Positions 1 through 8,482 of a DNA stretch of 64,000 bases are shown here, piece by piece. The DNA comes from Calothrix brevissima NIES-22. Its GTDB lineage: Bacteria; Cyanobacteriota; Cyanobacteriia; Cyanobacteriales; Nostocaceae. The notes below the pieces were generated by a model, which worked only from the letters and a program-made list of their open reading frames with translations, was not told where the DNA came from and ran no database searches. The stretch lies in the NCBI RefSeq assembly GCF_002367995.1, contig NZ_AP018207.1, positions 1,364,001-1,428,000 of the forward strand. Reading direction: 5' to 3'. The position numbers were made by a program, and so were the translations under genes. The number at the start of each line of letters is the position of its first letter. Positions within the stretch are counted from its first letter, which is position 1.

Positions 1-305
1 TTTTATTAGTCGCAGCCACCTTAGTAGTTTATGGCTGGACAGTTTATTCTCAGGATGTTTGGAGTCGGGGATACCGTCAATTACAAAATTTACAACGTCA
101 CGAACGACAGTTGACCACAACTAATGCTGCACTCACCAACAAAATGGCTGAAGAAGCAGAACAACCAACAGCCGGATTAGCCCTACCAACTCCATCCCGC
201 ACGATTTTTTTGCCCCCAGCATCTCATAGTCCTAATTCCCCACCAGATCAGACAACACCCAACCAAGAGATACAACAGCCAATTTCTTCACCCCTGGGAT
301 ATTAA
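1..305 (+). CDS. FtsL-like membrane protein, 3' part only
   Basis: The frame is open from the window edge (codons from base 3) to TAA at 303-305, so the start lies upstream. The visible part opens with a hydrophobic stretch (LLVAATLVVYGWTVY), then a charged, probably helical stretch rich in Q, R and L, then a Pro/Ser/Thr-rich tail. This layout (one membrane span plus a short coiled coil, directly before a class B penicillin-binding protein) fits cyanobacterial FtsL-like septal proteins. The assignment rests on layout and position; FtsL proteins have little sequence conservation, so an unrelated small membrane protein remains possible. Confidence 0.5.
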   Translation, partial: LLVAATLVVYGWTVYSQDVWSRGYRQLQNLQRHERQLTTTNAALTNKMAEEAEQPTAGLALPTPSRTIFLPPASHSPNSPPDQTTPNQEIQQPISSPLGY

Positions 306-442
306 GGTTAAGAGTCAATGGTCAATGGTCAATGGTCAATGGTCAAGATTAAATTGACTTTGGATTCTGGACTATTGACTGTGGACTATTGACTCTGGAC
401 TATTGACTCTGGACTATTGACTATTGACAATGGACAAATCCA
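306..442. repeat. Heptanucleotide tandem repeats
   Basis: The whole gap between the FtsL-like gene and ftsI is degenerate 7-base repeats: a GGTCAAT run at about 318-344, then GACTATT/GACTCTG-type units at about 366-428. Such short tandem repeats are typical of Nostocales. I see no clear promoter in the gap. Confidence 0.85.
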
Positions 443-2287
443 ATGCGTAAGTCACCAACTAGAAATAGATTTAAAAATTTTCGCCATTCAGATTTTACAA
501 AGCGGAGGCAGTTTTCTAAGCAGAGTTTACAAGAAAACTCGACGACTAATAATCAAGACAAGCTAGGCAATAGCAGAACTCGACTGTTTATCGCCTGGGG
601 TGTACTAATTGCTGCGGGTTTTGGTTTAGCGATTAATTTATATCAATTACAAATCTTGCAGGGAGCAAAGCTAACGGAAAAGGCGAGAAACCAGCAAATG
701 GTAAATCTCAGGCCTTTTATGCCCCGTCGTCCGGTAATCGATCGCAGTAATAATGTATTGGCAATTGACCGTCCTGTATATACTGTCTTTGCCCATCCCA
801 AGCTATTTGATAAATCTAATGAAGAAATCGCTAAACTCATAGCTCCAGTAATTAATAAAGATGTTGATGAATTAGTTAAAATATTTGCCAGTAAAAAAAG
901 TGGCATTACATTAGCCGCAGCATTGCCAGAAGAAATCGCCGATCGCTTTATCGCTTTAAGGCTAAACGGGTTTGAATTTACACAAAAATACTCGCGTTTT
1001 TATCCACAAGAAGACTTAGCGGCTGATGTGGTAGGTTACGTCAATCTTGACCGTCGGGGTCAGGCGGGGGTGGAATATAGTCAAGAGAAGTTATTAGAAC
1101 GTCAAGTACAAACGGTACGATTAAGTCGGGCGGGTAATGGCGCATTGATGCCCAATAATGCACCGGAAGGGTTTTTGCATTTTGATGACTTGCAATTACA
1201 ATTAACCATTGATAGTCGCCTGCAACGGGCTGCTCGTTCTGCACTCAAGCAACAGATGGAAAAGTTTGGTGCAAAACGAGGTGGAGTCATTGTTATGGAT
1301 GCAATGGATGGCTCAATACTTGCTTTAGTTTCCCAACCGACTTACGATCCGAATCAGTATTCTAAAGCGAAAATCGAACTGTTTAAAAATTGGACTGTAG
1401 CCGATCTTTACGAACCAGGCTCGACATTTAAACCGTTAAATGTGGCGATCGCTCTCGAAAATGGTGTAATTAGACCAGACGATGTATTTAACGATCCTGG
1501 TTCCATTGCAGTAGCCGATCGCATTATCAAAAATGCTCAGAATAAAAGTTACGGGCACATCAACATTGCCCAAATTCTCCAACATTCCAGCAATATTGGC
1601 ATGGTGCAAATCATCCAAAGATTGCAGCCCAATGTCTATTACAATTGGCTAGAACGTTTAGGGTTAGGACAAACCTCGGATACCGATTTACCTTTTGAAG
1701 TCGCCAGTCGCTTAAAAAGTCAAGAAGAATTCATTTCTTCACCCATTGAACCTGCGACTACCTCTTTTGGGCAAGGCTTTTCTTTAACACCTTTGCAATT
1801 AGTACAAATGCATGGAGCTTTAGCCAATGGCGGAAAATTAGTCACTCCCCATGTCATCCGTGGATTAGTTGACAGTAAAGGACAGATGCATTACGTACCG
1901 AATCGTCCGATGCCACGCCAAATTTTTTCACCAGCCACAACCCAACGAGTAGTAGAGATGATGGAAACTGTAGTTTCTGAGGGTACTGGTAAGGTAGCAC
2001 AAATCCCCAACTACCGAATTGGTGGGAAAACAGGTACAGCACAAAAAGCTAGTGCTTCGGGCGGTTATTTAGCTGGTGCTAGAATTACCAGCTTTGTCGG
2101 GATTTTACCTGTAGAATCTCCCCGCTATGTTGTTTTGGCATTAGTGGATGAGCCAAAAGGAGAAAATGCCTACGGTTCTACCGTCGCTGCACCAATTGTT
2201 AAAGCCGTGATGGAAGCCTTAATTCCCATTGAACAAATACCACCGAGTTCATCAAGCGATAATAATCCAGTGAGTCCGCAAAATTAG
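443..2287 (+). CDS. ftsI: Penicillin-binding protein 2/FtsI, septal peptidoglycan transpeptidase
   Basis: Class B penicillin-binding protein, 614 residues, which cross-links peptidoglycan at the septum. It has a basic N-terminal cytoplasmic tail, one membrane anchor at about residues 48-68, a dimerisation domain beginning near the RxPIxDRxxxxLA-type motif (RRPVIDRSNNVLA), and a transpeptidase domain. The catalytic motifs are intact: SxxK is STFK with Ser327, SxN is SSN at 382-384, and KTG is at 529-531 in GGKTGTAQK. There is no PASTA domain; the C-terminus is a short Ser/Pro tail. It follows an FtsL-like gene across a 137-bp repeat-filled gap. No convincing Shine-Dalgarno precedes the ATG. 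Identification is firm. Confidence 0.95.
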   Translation: MRKSPTRNRFKNFRHSDFTKRRQFSKQSLQENSTTNNQDKLGNSRTRLFIAWGVLIAAGFGLAINLYQLQILQGAKLTEKARNQQMVNLRPFMPRRPVIDRSNNVLAIDRPVYTVFAHPKLFDKSNEEIAKLIAPVINKDVDELVKIFASKKSGITLAAALPEEIADRFIALRLNGFEFTQKYSRFYPQEDLAADVVGYVNLDRRGQAGVEYSQEKLLERQVQTVRLSRAGNGALMPNNAPEGFLHFDDLQLQLTIDSRLQRAARSALKQQMEKFGAKRGGVIVMDAMDGSILALVSQPTYDPNQYSKAKIELFKNWTVADLYEPGSTFKPLNVAIALENGVIRPDDVFNDPGSIAVADRIIKNAQNKSYGHINIAQILQHSSNIGMVQIIQRLQPNVYYNWLERLGLGQTSDTDLPFEVASRLKSQEEFISSPIEPATTSFGQGFSLTPLQLVQMHGALANGGKLVTPHVIRGLVDSKGQMHYVPNRPMPRQIFSPATTQRVVEMMETVVSEGTGKVAQIPNYRIGGKTGTAQKASASGGYLAGARITSFVGILPVESPRYVVLALVDEPKGENAYGSTVAAPIVKAVMEALIPIEQIPPSSSSDNNPVSPQN

Positions 2288-2324
2288 GGTATGGGGCATC
2301 CCTTCGACTTCGCTCAGGGCGAGT

Positions 2325-2352
2325 GGGCATTGGGCATTGGGCATTGGGCATG
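2325..2352. repeat. GGGCATT heptamer repeat (4 copies)
   Basis: Four tandem GGGCATT units lie just downstream of ftsI. Before them, at about 2299-2322, is a CCCTTCGACTTCGCTCAGGG-type short inverted sequence; relatives of it occur near 7342 and 51117. Confidence 0.8.
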
Positions 2353-2386
2353 GAGAAATAACAACTGTACGCGATTAATCTTGTTT

Positions 2387-2477
2387 AGGACTTACGCACA
2401 CTCTACGAACTCTTGGCGTTCTTGGCGTCTTGGCGGTTCAATAAATTAAGCTTTTTGGTAATTTGTGCGTAAGTCCT
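2387..2477. mobile_element. MITE-like element with 14-bp terminal inverted repeats
   Basis: AGGACTTACGCACA at 2387-2400 is the exact reverse complement of 2464-2477, bounding a 91-bp non-coding element. Its interior carries a CTTGGCG-type repeat (about 2411-2440) that recurs at 10107-10131 and 50376-50399. No transposase is encoded. The right arm overlaps the last codons of the acyl-CoA synthetase gene, so the element supplies that protein's C-terminal residues and stop. Confidence 0.75.
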
Positions 2478-4500
2478 GTTGTTTATGCTTTGTCTCCTGA
2501 TAATCTTCGCGCAGTATGCGACGCATAACCTTATTGGATGCGGTTCGTGGTAATGTATCAATAATTACGAGGTGTTGAATTTTAAATAAAGGATTGAGTT
2601 GCTGACGAATTGCGGTTTGTAAGGAATTTTTCAGTAATTCTTTGTTTGGCTGAATGTGACTTTCCAGCACAGCGTAAACGATTAACTGACTCGGCCCGCC
2701 TTCAGAAGGTGAATAAGCGATCGCAATAGCTTCGCAAATTCCCTCTACAGTATTCAGAATTTGCTCAATCTCCATCGAGCTAACTTTGATACCGCCTAAA
2801 TTCATCGTGTCATCCACACGACCATGAGTCCGGTAGTAGCCGTTGCTTAAGCGCTCGATTTGGTCGCCGTGACGGCGTAAGGATGAATGGGGAGTATGGG
2901 CAAAGTAAACTTGATGGTGGTCTTTGTTAATTATCTCCGTAGATACCCCGATGGAAGGAGCAAGGATAAATACTTCGCCTTTATCACTGGGATGACCAGC
3001 TTCATCAAAAATCGCCAAGTCTAAACCTAAAGCTGGTGTAGTGAAAGTTGAAGGTGCGGAAGGCTGTACCACTGTACTAGTAAGATATGCGCCGCCAATT
3101 TCTGTACCGCCGCAGTATTCTATGATTGGTTTGTAGCCAGCTTGAGACATCAAAAACAGCATATCTTGAGGATTGGAACATTCACCTGTGGAACTGTAAG
3201 CTTTGATGCTGCTCCAATCCAGTCCTTGCATACAGGCGGTGGTTTTCCAAGTGCTGACTAAACTTGGGACTACACCCAGGATATTCACACGGGCATTTTG
3301 AATAAATTCCCCAAATCCCCGTTCTGTGGGCGTTTCATAGTAAAGGGCGATGGTTGCTTTATTGATTAAACTGGCGTAAATTAACCAAGGCCCCATCATC
3401 CAGCCTAAATTGGTAGGCCAAGCTACCACATCACCAGGGTGAATATCTTGATGTAAATGTCCATCTACAGCGCATTTTATCGGGGTGGTTTGCGTCCAGG
3501 GGATTGCTTTGGGTACTCCGGTAGTACCAGAGGAGAAGAGAATATTTGTATGGGCTGCTGGGTGAGCAGGTACAGCATCAAATTGTTCGTTTTGGCTGAG
3601 AAATTCTGTCCAAGTTACATCGCCAGTCCGTAATTCTACAGATGAACCCAGGACGATCGCTCTCGGTGCATTGGCATCAACTATTTTGCTATATAGGGGG
3701 AGTTGTTTACCGCAACGCCAAACATAATCTTGAGTAAAAATAGCTTTCGCCTGTGCAAGGTGCAAGCGCATAGCAATTTCCGCAGGTGCAAAACTATCAG
3801 CGATGGAAACAACCACACAGCCAGCTTTGACAATACCTAAATATATTGCTACTGATTCTACAGTCATGGGTAAAGCGATCGCGATCGCATCTCCAGTCAC
3901 AAAGCCAGCGTTTACTAATCCATTGGCGACGCGGTTAGTTAAGCGGTGGAGTTCGCCATAAGTGAGAGTAGATAACAAACCGCCTTCTTGCTGAAAAATA
4001 ATCGCGGTGGCATTTTCATCGGCTAAAAAACAACTCTCAGCAATATTCAAACGCCCATCTACTAACCATTGCGGTGATTCTACACTCTGGGATAAATCAA
4101 CAATTTTGCTATACGGTTTTTGGAAACGAATACCTAATCGTTGGATCGTTATCTCCCAGAATTCGTCACGATGCTGGGTTGACCAAGCGTGTAATTCTGG
4201 GTAAGAATGCATGTTGAGTTGCTTCATCAACGCGGCGATGTTGGTTGATTGAATTTGTTCATCGCTGGGAAACCAAGCGGGAGGTTGTCCGGTTTGCCAA
4301 TCAGCAAAGGTGGTTTGATAAAGCAGTTCGTGAAAGTGAAAAGGTTGATCGGGTTTGAGGATATGTTGGGTGAGGTGCTGCCAGCATTTTGCGGCAGGCA
4401 GGGAGGATAACCACTGATTGATTTGTGGTAGCATGATGGCTGCGGTTTCTTGGGATATGCCGCAAGCGGTTATTTGTTCGAGCGATAACTGCTTTGTCAT
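2446..4500 (-). CDS. AMP-forming acyl-CoA synthetase (acetoacetyl-CoA synthetase/AAE17-18-like)
   Basis: ANL-superfamily adenylate-forming enzyme, 684 residues, expected to join a carboxylic acid to CoA through an acyl-adenylate. It has an acetyl-CoA-synthetase-like N-terminal cap, the P-loop-like ILFSSGTTGVPKA, the core motifs YSSTGE and GGTEIGG, the hinge region YYRTHGRVDD and the C-terminal catalytic lysine in TASNKVMRR. The sequence recalls plant acyl-activating enzymes 17/18 and acetoacetyl-CoA synthetases. Beside tyrosine-degradation genes, acetoacetate released by fumarylacetoacetate cleavage is a reasonable but unproven substrate. GAGG lies upstream of the ATG at a suitable distance. 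The last residues (after about KHKQQ) are encoded by a small inverted-repeat element. Confidence 0.82.
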   Translation of the reverse strand: MTKQLSLEQITACGISQETAAIMLPQINQWLSSLPAAKCWQHLTQHILKPDQPFHFHELLYQTTFADWQTGQPPAWFPSDEQIQSTNIAALMKQLNMHSYPELHAWSTQHRDEFWEITIQRLGIRFQKPYSKIVDLSQSVESPQWLVDGRLNIAESCFLADENATAIIFQQEGGLLSTLTYGELHRLTNRVANGLVNAGFVTGDAIAIALPMTVESVAIYLGIVKAGCVVVSIADSFAPAEIAMRLHLAQAKAIFTQDYVWRCGKQLPLYSKIVDANAPRAIVLGSSVELRTGDVTWTEFLSQNEQFDAVPAHPAAHTNILFSSGTTGVPKAIPWTQTTPIKCAVDGHLHQDIHPGDVVAWPTNLGWMMGPWLIYASLINKATIALYYETPTERGFGEFIQNARVNILGVVPSLVSTWKTTACMQGLDWSSIKAYSSTGECSNPQDMLFLMSQAGYKPIIEYCGGTEIGGAYLTSTVVQPSAPSTFTTPALGLDLAIFDEAGHPSDKGEVFILAPSIGVSTEIINKDHHQVYFAHTPHSSLRRHGDQIERLSNGYYRTHGRVDDTMNLGGIKVSSMEIEQILNTVEGICEAIAIAYSPSEGGPSQLIVYAVLESHIQPNKELLKNSLQTAIRQQLNPLFKIQHLVIIDTLPRTASNKVMRRILREDYQETKHKQQDLRTNYQKA

Positions 4501-4523
4501 CGCTTTTTACCTCATATAAGAAT

Positions 4524-4680
4524 TTTAGATTTTGGATTTTGGATTTTGGATTAAAAATCCATATCCTCTTGCATAAATATCTTTTTGTCTCACGCATAGA
4601 CGCAAAGGCGCAAAGAAGAAACTTTGTGTCCTCTGCGCCTCTGCGGTTATAAAAAGTTTTTGAACCACAGAGGCGCAGAG
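4524..4680. repeat. Repeat-filled gap: GGATTTT heptamers and an 18-bp hairpin
   Basis: GATTTTG units lie at 4524-4556. From about 4565 the sequence matches the left part of the element at 7126-7310 (CTTGCATAAATAT..., then CACGCATAGACGC), so it looks like a truncated copy. A hairpin follows: 4631-4648 pairs with 4663-4680 (18 bp, one mismatch, 14-base loop, GAGGCGCAGAG arms). Confidence 0.7.
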
Positions 4681-4693
4681 AGCGCAGAGAGCA

Positions 4694-5623
4694 TTAAGAG
4701 TTTTCAGTGGAAATTTGGTTTAATTTGTCTTCGTTGAGACCGTACCAAAAAATAGCGATCGCATCTAAAATTTCTCTTCCCCCTTGTATAAATTTACCTT
4801 GGTCAAAGTGGGGTTTAAAGTAGACTTCTTCCAGTTCTTCTAAGGTATGTCCGGCGTGTTGTCCTTCGACGCGGTTGTGCCAAGTGAAGAATGCTAAATG
4901 TAATTGGGGATGTCGTGTTTGTTTAATTTTTGTCAATCCGTCTTCTAATTCTTGCCAAAAACCTGCCGCAGCCCAATTTTCTACAGCAAAGCTAGCACCT
5001 TCGGCTATTTGCGGGTCATCGCTACCATAGAGGCGTTGCAATTCGTCACAAAAATGTAAAGTTGAAGGGCGTCCGTGTTTGCGTTTACCTAATTCTTCGT
5101 AGTGTAATTCTAAATCCTCGGCTACATTCAGCAACCATTCAAAATGAGCCGCCCGGAAACGACAGATACCACCGTCTACTGTACCTTCTGTACTGATTAA
5201 TTCGGGGTCGCCTTCTCGGTCTTTTTGTTCTTCAGTTTGGGCAGTTTGTTGACCTAAATTTTTGCTAGATTGGCGATAAATTACGCCCAATTCATTTAAT
5301 AAAATCTCGCGACTAGCCCGCGATTGTTGCAGGGTTGGTGAATTAATTGCTTTGAGTAAAGCTGCAATTAAAAATTGATTGGAGAACACCGAGAATTGTT
5401 TGAGAAAATGCTTTAATTCGGCATCTGTTACTGTACCATTACTAAACCAGCGAGTATAAGTATTGTTAGTAATGATGCGATGCTGTAAAAATTCCCGTTC
5501 TACTTCATTCAAGAAATCGCGAAAACTTTCAACTTGAGCTTGAGTTAATTCGCCTCGTTGTAAGCGTTCTTCAATTCGGGAGGAAATCGTTAAATTATTT
5601 GGTTTGGTAATAACTTGATTCAT
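4694..5623 (-). CDS. Haem-oxygenase-like diiron oxidase (HDO) family protein
   Basis: 309-residue, mostly helical protein of the haem-oxygenase-fold, iron-containing redox enzyme group, whose members (CADD, UndA, SznF-type) use a diiron centre for oxygenation. The signature last core helix HxxxExxH is present as H249-E253-H256 (HNRVEGQH). Upstream candidates are the Glu in LLNELG and the His/Glu in RAAHFEWLL. The substrate cannot be read from sequence. Its place between an acyl-CoA synthetase and homogentisate dioxygenase, same strand, suggests an aromatic or acyl substrate. GAGG lies 8 bases before the ATG. There is no signal peptide or membrane span. Family call is good; function unknown. 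Confidence 0.75.
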   Translation of the reverse strand: MNQVITKPNNLTISSRIEERLQRGELTQAQVESFRDFLNEVEREFLQHRIITNNTYTRWFSNGTVTDAELKHFLKQFSVFSNQFLIAALLKAINSPTLQQSRASREILLNELGVIYRQSSKNLGQQTAQTEEQKDREGDPELISTEGTVDGGICRFRAAHFEWLLNVAEDLELHYEELGKRKHGRPSTLHFCDELQRLYGSDDPQIAEGASFAVENWAAAGFWQELEDGLTKIKQTRHPQLHLAFFTWHNRVEGQHAGHTLEELEEVYFKPHFDQGKFIQGGREILDAIAIFWYGLNEDKLNQISTENS

Positions 5624-5639
5624 AAATATACCTCGTTAG

Positions 5640-5892
5640 GTTAGGGGTTAAGAGTTAGGGGTTAGGGAAGATTAATGTTTATTTGATTCATAGCAGGTGG
5701 TTCGCTACGATGGGGCTGGAAGCAGCTAGTCCTTGATGAGAGAAAATCCCACAATCAAGGATGAAAACATCATTCTCCTCATCTTCCTAGTGCTTTGTCT
5801 CATTAATTTTTCGGTGCTGCGAGATCCCCGACTTCTTGAAGAAGTCGGGGATCTGAACATCCGCGACTCATCAGAATTAATGCGATGAACAA
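5640..5892. repeat. GGGGTTA repeats and a palindromic hairpin
   Basis: Degenerate GGGGTTA units occur at about 5636-5670. A near-perfect palindrome at 5822-5854 (AGATCCCCGACTTCTT paired with its complement, one-base centre) belongs to a repeat type common in cyanobacterial genomes; it could also act as a stem-loop in the mRNA between the flanking genes. Confidence 0.7.
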
Positions 5893-7074
5893 CTAGCCCC
5901 TAGTCCCTAGTCCCTGATGTGATAGCCAACTGTAAGCATAGTTTTTATCCTCTAAACCTAAAGCATATTTCGTTAGTTTCAACGGGCGGAAAGTATCAAC
6001 CATCACTGCTAATTCATTCGTCCGTTCTTTGCCAATTGAGCCTTCATAGGTTCCTGGATGGGGGCCGTGGGGAATACCACTAGGATGAATGGTAATCGAA
6101 GCCTGCTCAATTCCTTTGCGTGACATAAAGTTACCTTCTACGTAATAGATAACTTCATCAGAGTCAACGTTGGAATGGTTGTAAGGCGCAGGAATTGCTT
6201 GGGGATGATAATCGAATAAACGCGGTACAAAAGAACACACCACAAATCCGGGGGCTTCAAAGGTTTGATGTACTGGCGGTGGTTGATGTAGCCGCCCTGT
6301 AATTGGCTCAAAGTCTTCGATGTTGAAAGCAAAAGGCCACAGATGTCCATCCCAGCCAACCACATCTAAGGGATGATGGCGATATAGGTAACTGGTAATG
6401 CGATCGCGTGCTTTGACTCGGACTTCAAATTCCCCAACTTCATCATGGGTAATTAGCTCGTCTGGTGGGCGTATATCTCGTTCGCAGTAGGGCGAATGTT
6501 CTAAAAATTGTCCGTAACGATTGAGGTAACGGGCTGGGGGTTCAATATGTCCCTGGGCTTCAATTACCAGCATTCGTTGCTCAATTCCTGCATCGGGAAT
6601 AATTCGCCACAATACTCCTGTGGGAATTACTAGGTAATCTCCTACTTGATAACGCAGAAGACCGTATTGGCTTTCAAGGATACCGCTACCTTCATGAATA
6701 AAAATGACTTCATCACCATGAGCAAAGCGATACCAGTATTGCATTGCTGTGGTAGGACGAGCTACGAAAATGCAGACATCTGTATTCGCCATCAGGGGAA
6801 CACGAGAGGCGATCGCATCTCCACCAGTTTCTACTGTCGCTGTTCGTAAGTGGCGATGTAGTAAAGCACCTGTTTCTGCAAAGGGAATTTCTACCGTTTC
6901 ATCCCGCAAAATCTTCTCAATTTGCGTTGGTGGATGCAGGTGATACAGTAAAGATTGCACGCCAGCAAAGCCGTGAATACTAATTAATTCTTCATGATAT
7001 AAAGAACCGTTAGCTTGACGAAATTGGGTATGTCTTTTATGTGGTATATTACCCAATTTATAGTAGTAAGTCAT
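5893..7074 (-). CDS. hmgA: Homogentisate 1,2-dioxygenase
   Basis: Cupin-fold non-haem iron enzyme that opens the ring of homogentisate to maleylacetoacetate in tyrosine degradation; 393 residues from the chosen start. The N-terminus (YYYKLGNIPHKRHTQFRQ) and the C-terminal cupin are typical of bacterial homologues. The probable iron ligands are H300, E307 (or D306) in HSNVDSDE and H336 in IPHGPHPG. I chose the ATG at 7074 because GGAG at 7087-7084 gives a well-spaced Shine-Dalgarno; a longer reading from TTG at 7089 would contain that site. It competes for homogentisate with tocopherol synthesis, so its presence in a phototroph is notable. It lies 304 bp downstream of hppD, separated by repeats, on the same strand. 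Confidence 0.88.
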   Translation of the reverse strand: MTYYYKLGNIPHKRHTQFRQANGSLYHEELISIHGFAGVQSLLYHLHPPTQIEKILRDETVEIPFAETGALLHRHLRTATVETGGDAIASRVPLMANTDVCIFVARPTTAMQYWYRFAHGDEVIFIHEGSGILESQYGLLRYQVGDYLVIPTGVLWRIIPDAGIEQRMLVIEAQGHIEPPARYLNRYGQFLEHSPYCERDIRPPDELITHDEVGEFEVRVKARDRITSYLYRHHPLDVVGWDGHLWPFAFNIEDFEPITGRLHQPPPVHQTFEAPGFVVCSFVPRLFDYHPQAIPAPYNHSNVDSDEVIYYVEGNFMSRKGIEQASITIHPSGIPHGPHPGTYEGSIGKERTNELAVMVDTFRPLKLTKYALGLEDKNYAYSWLSHQGLGTRG

Positions 7075-7125
7075 ATCGCTATGCTCCAATTTTTAATTCG
7101 TCATTTGTCATTCGTCATTTGTCAT

Positions 7126-7310
7126 TAGACTTCTTGCATAAATATTTTTGCGTTGTTGATTAATCATTTGAAAAGCTCACGCATAGACGCGGAGCGGCTT
7201 CCCGCAGGGTAGGCGCAAAGGCGAGGCAGTGCGTTGGGCGGGTTTCCCGACTTGAAGCAACTGCCGTTGCAAAGAAGAACGCGAAAATTAGGACTTTTGC
7301 AAGAGGTCTA
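7126..7310. mobile_element. MITE-like element, TAGACTTCTTGCA terminal repeats (copy 1)
   Basis: TAGACTTCTTGCA at 7126-7138 and TGCAAGAGGTCTA at 7298-7310 are inverted repeats with one mismatch. The 185-bp interior is a mosaic: a CGCATAGACGC...CAAAGAAG backbone (as near 4590) interrupted by a GGAGCGGCTTCCCGCAGGG-type palindrome and by a GAGGCAG...ACTGCC module (7221-7266), which is related to the insertion in mazF. It lies between hppD and hmgA. TTACGAA heptamers follow at 7311-7341 and CATTTGT-type units precede it. Confidence 0.75.
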
Positions 7311-7378
7311 TTAATTACGAATTACGAATTACGAATTACGAACTTGTACTGAGCTTGTCGAAGTATTACGAATTATTT

Positions 7379-8482
7379 CTACACGCTCACAAGATTTCCT
7401 CGCTTGGCTTGTTCGCGTTCAATAGCTTCAAATAAAGCTTTGAAGTTTCCTTCGCCAAAACCCCGCGCGCCGTGTCTTTCTATGACTTCAAAAAATAATG
7501 TCGGTCTATCTTGTACGGGTTGGGTAAAAATTTGCAGTAAATAGCCATCTTCATCTCGGTCTACTAAGATACCTAATTCTGCCAACTGTTCTATGGGTTC
7601 GTCAATTTTTCCTACCCGTTGTTCTAAGTTATCGTAATAAGTTGGTGGGGGAACTAAAAATTCTACGCCTGTTTGTTTCATGCCGCTAACTGTGGCAATA
7701 ATATTGTCAGTTGCTAAGGCTATATGTTGCACTCCCGGCCCGTAGTTATATTCTAAATATTCTTCTATTTGCGATTTGCGTTTACCATTAGCAGGTTCGT
7801 TAATTGGTAATTTGATTTTTCCCGTACCATCCTGCATGACTTTGGACATTAAGGCAGAATATTCGGTAGTAATGGTTTTATCATCAAACTCTACTAAAAG
7901 ATTAAAACCCATTGTTTCAGCAAAAAATTGCACCCACCTTTCCATTGCGCCTAATTCGACGTTACCAACTATATGATCTATCGCTTTAAGTCCCAAACCT
8001 GTACTTTTGAGATGGGCTTTATTTTGCGCCTCAAAACTAGGTGCAAATACCCCTGCATAATCGCTGCGATCGATAAATTTAATGATGGTGTCACCGTAAC
8101 CGCGAATGGCGGAATAACGAAATATTCCATAGGTATCTTCTTCTTCTGTCGGTGCGATCGCGCCAATTGCACCTCGGCTAGTTGTTTGTTGATAAGCGCT
8201 GACAATATCCGGTACTTCTAAGGCGATAATCCCTACAGCATCACCATGTTTCAACACACTTTTAGCAATGGGATGATCTGGACTTAACCCTGAGCTTAAA
8301 ACAAAGTTAATATTTCCCTGTTGCATCACATAAGATGCTGTTTCGCGGTACTTGGTTTCTAACCCGCGATAAGCTGTGTTCGTAAATCCAAAACACTGCG
8401 CGTAAAATAGCGCTGCTTGCTTGGCGTTACCAACATAAAATTCTAAATGGTCAATGCGTTTAATTGGGCAGAAATCGGTCAT
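7379..8482 (-). CDS. hppD: 4-Hydroxyphenylpyruvate dioxygenase
   Basis: Fe(II) dioxygenase converting 4-hydroxyphenylpyruvate to homogentisate, the shared precursor of tocopherol synthesis and tyrosine degradation. 367 residues, two VOC-type halves. The three iron ligands are in place: H170 (IDHIVGN), H253 (VQHIALATD) and E332 (FFEVIERHG), followed by the conserved C-terminal helix GFGEGNFKALFEAIE. It is probably transcribed with hmgA, though a 304-bp repeat-containing spacer could hold a separate promoter. The 5' side faces a 0.7-kb divergent intergenic region. Confidence 0.95.
   Translation of the reverse strand: MTDFCPIKRIDHLEFYVGNAKQAALFYAQCFGFTNTAYRGLETKYRETASYVMQQGNINFVLSSGLSPDHPIAKSVLKHGDAVGIIALEVPDIVSAYQQTTSRGAIGAIAPTEEEDTYGIFRYSAIRGYGDTIIKFIDRSDYAGVFAPSFEAQNKAHLKSTGLGLKAIDHIVGNVELGAMERWVQFFAETMGFNLLVEFDDKTITTEYSALMSKVMQDGTGKIKLPINEPANGKRKSQIEEYLEYNYGPGVQHIALATDNIIATVSGMKQTGVEFLVPPPTYYDNLEQRVGKIDEPIEQLAELGILVDRDEDGYLLQIFTQPVQDRPTLFFEVIERHGARGFGEGNFKALFEAIEREQAKRGNLVSV

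Noticed and set aside
5690-5750. Possible SRP RNA because of GGCTGGAAGCAGC
   Set aside because: The conserved SRP loop (CAGG..GGAA..AGCAG in order) is not present and the flanks do not pair.
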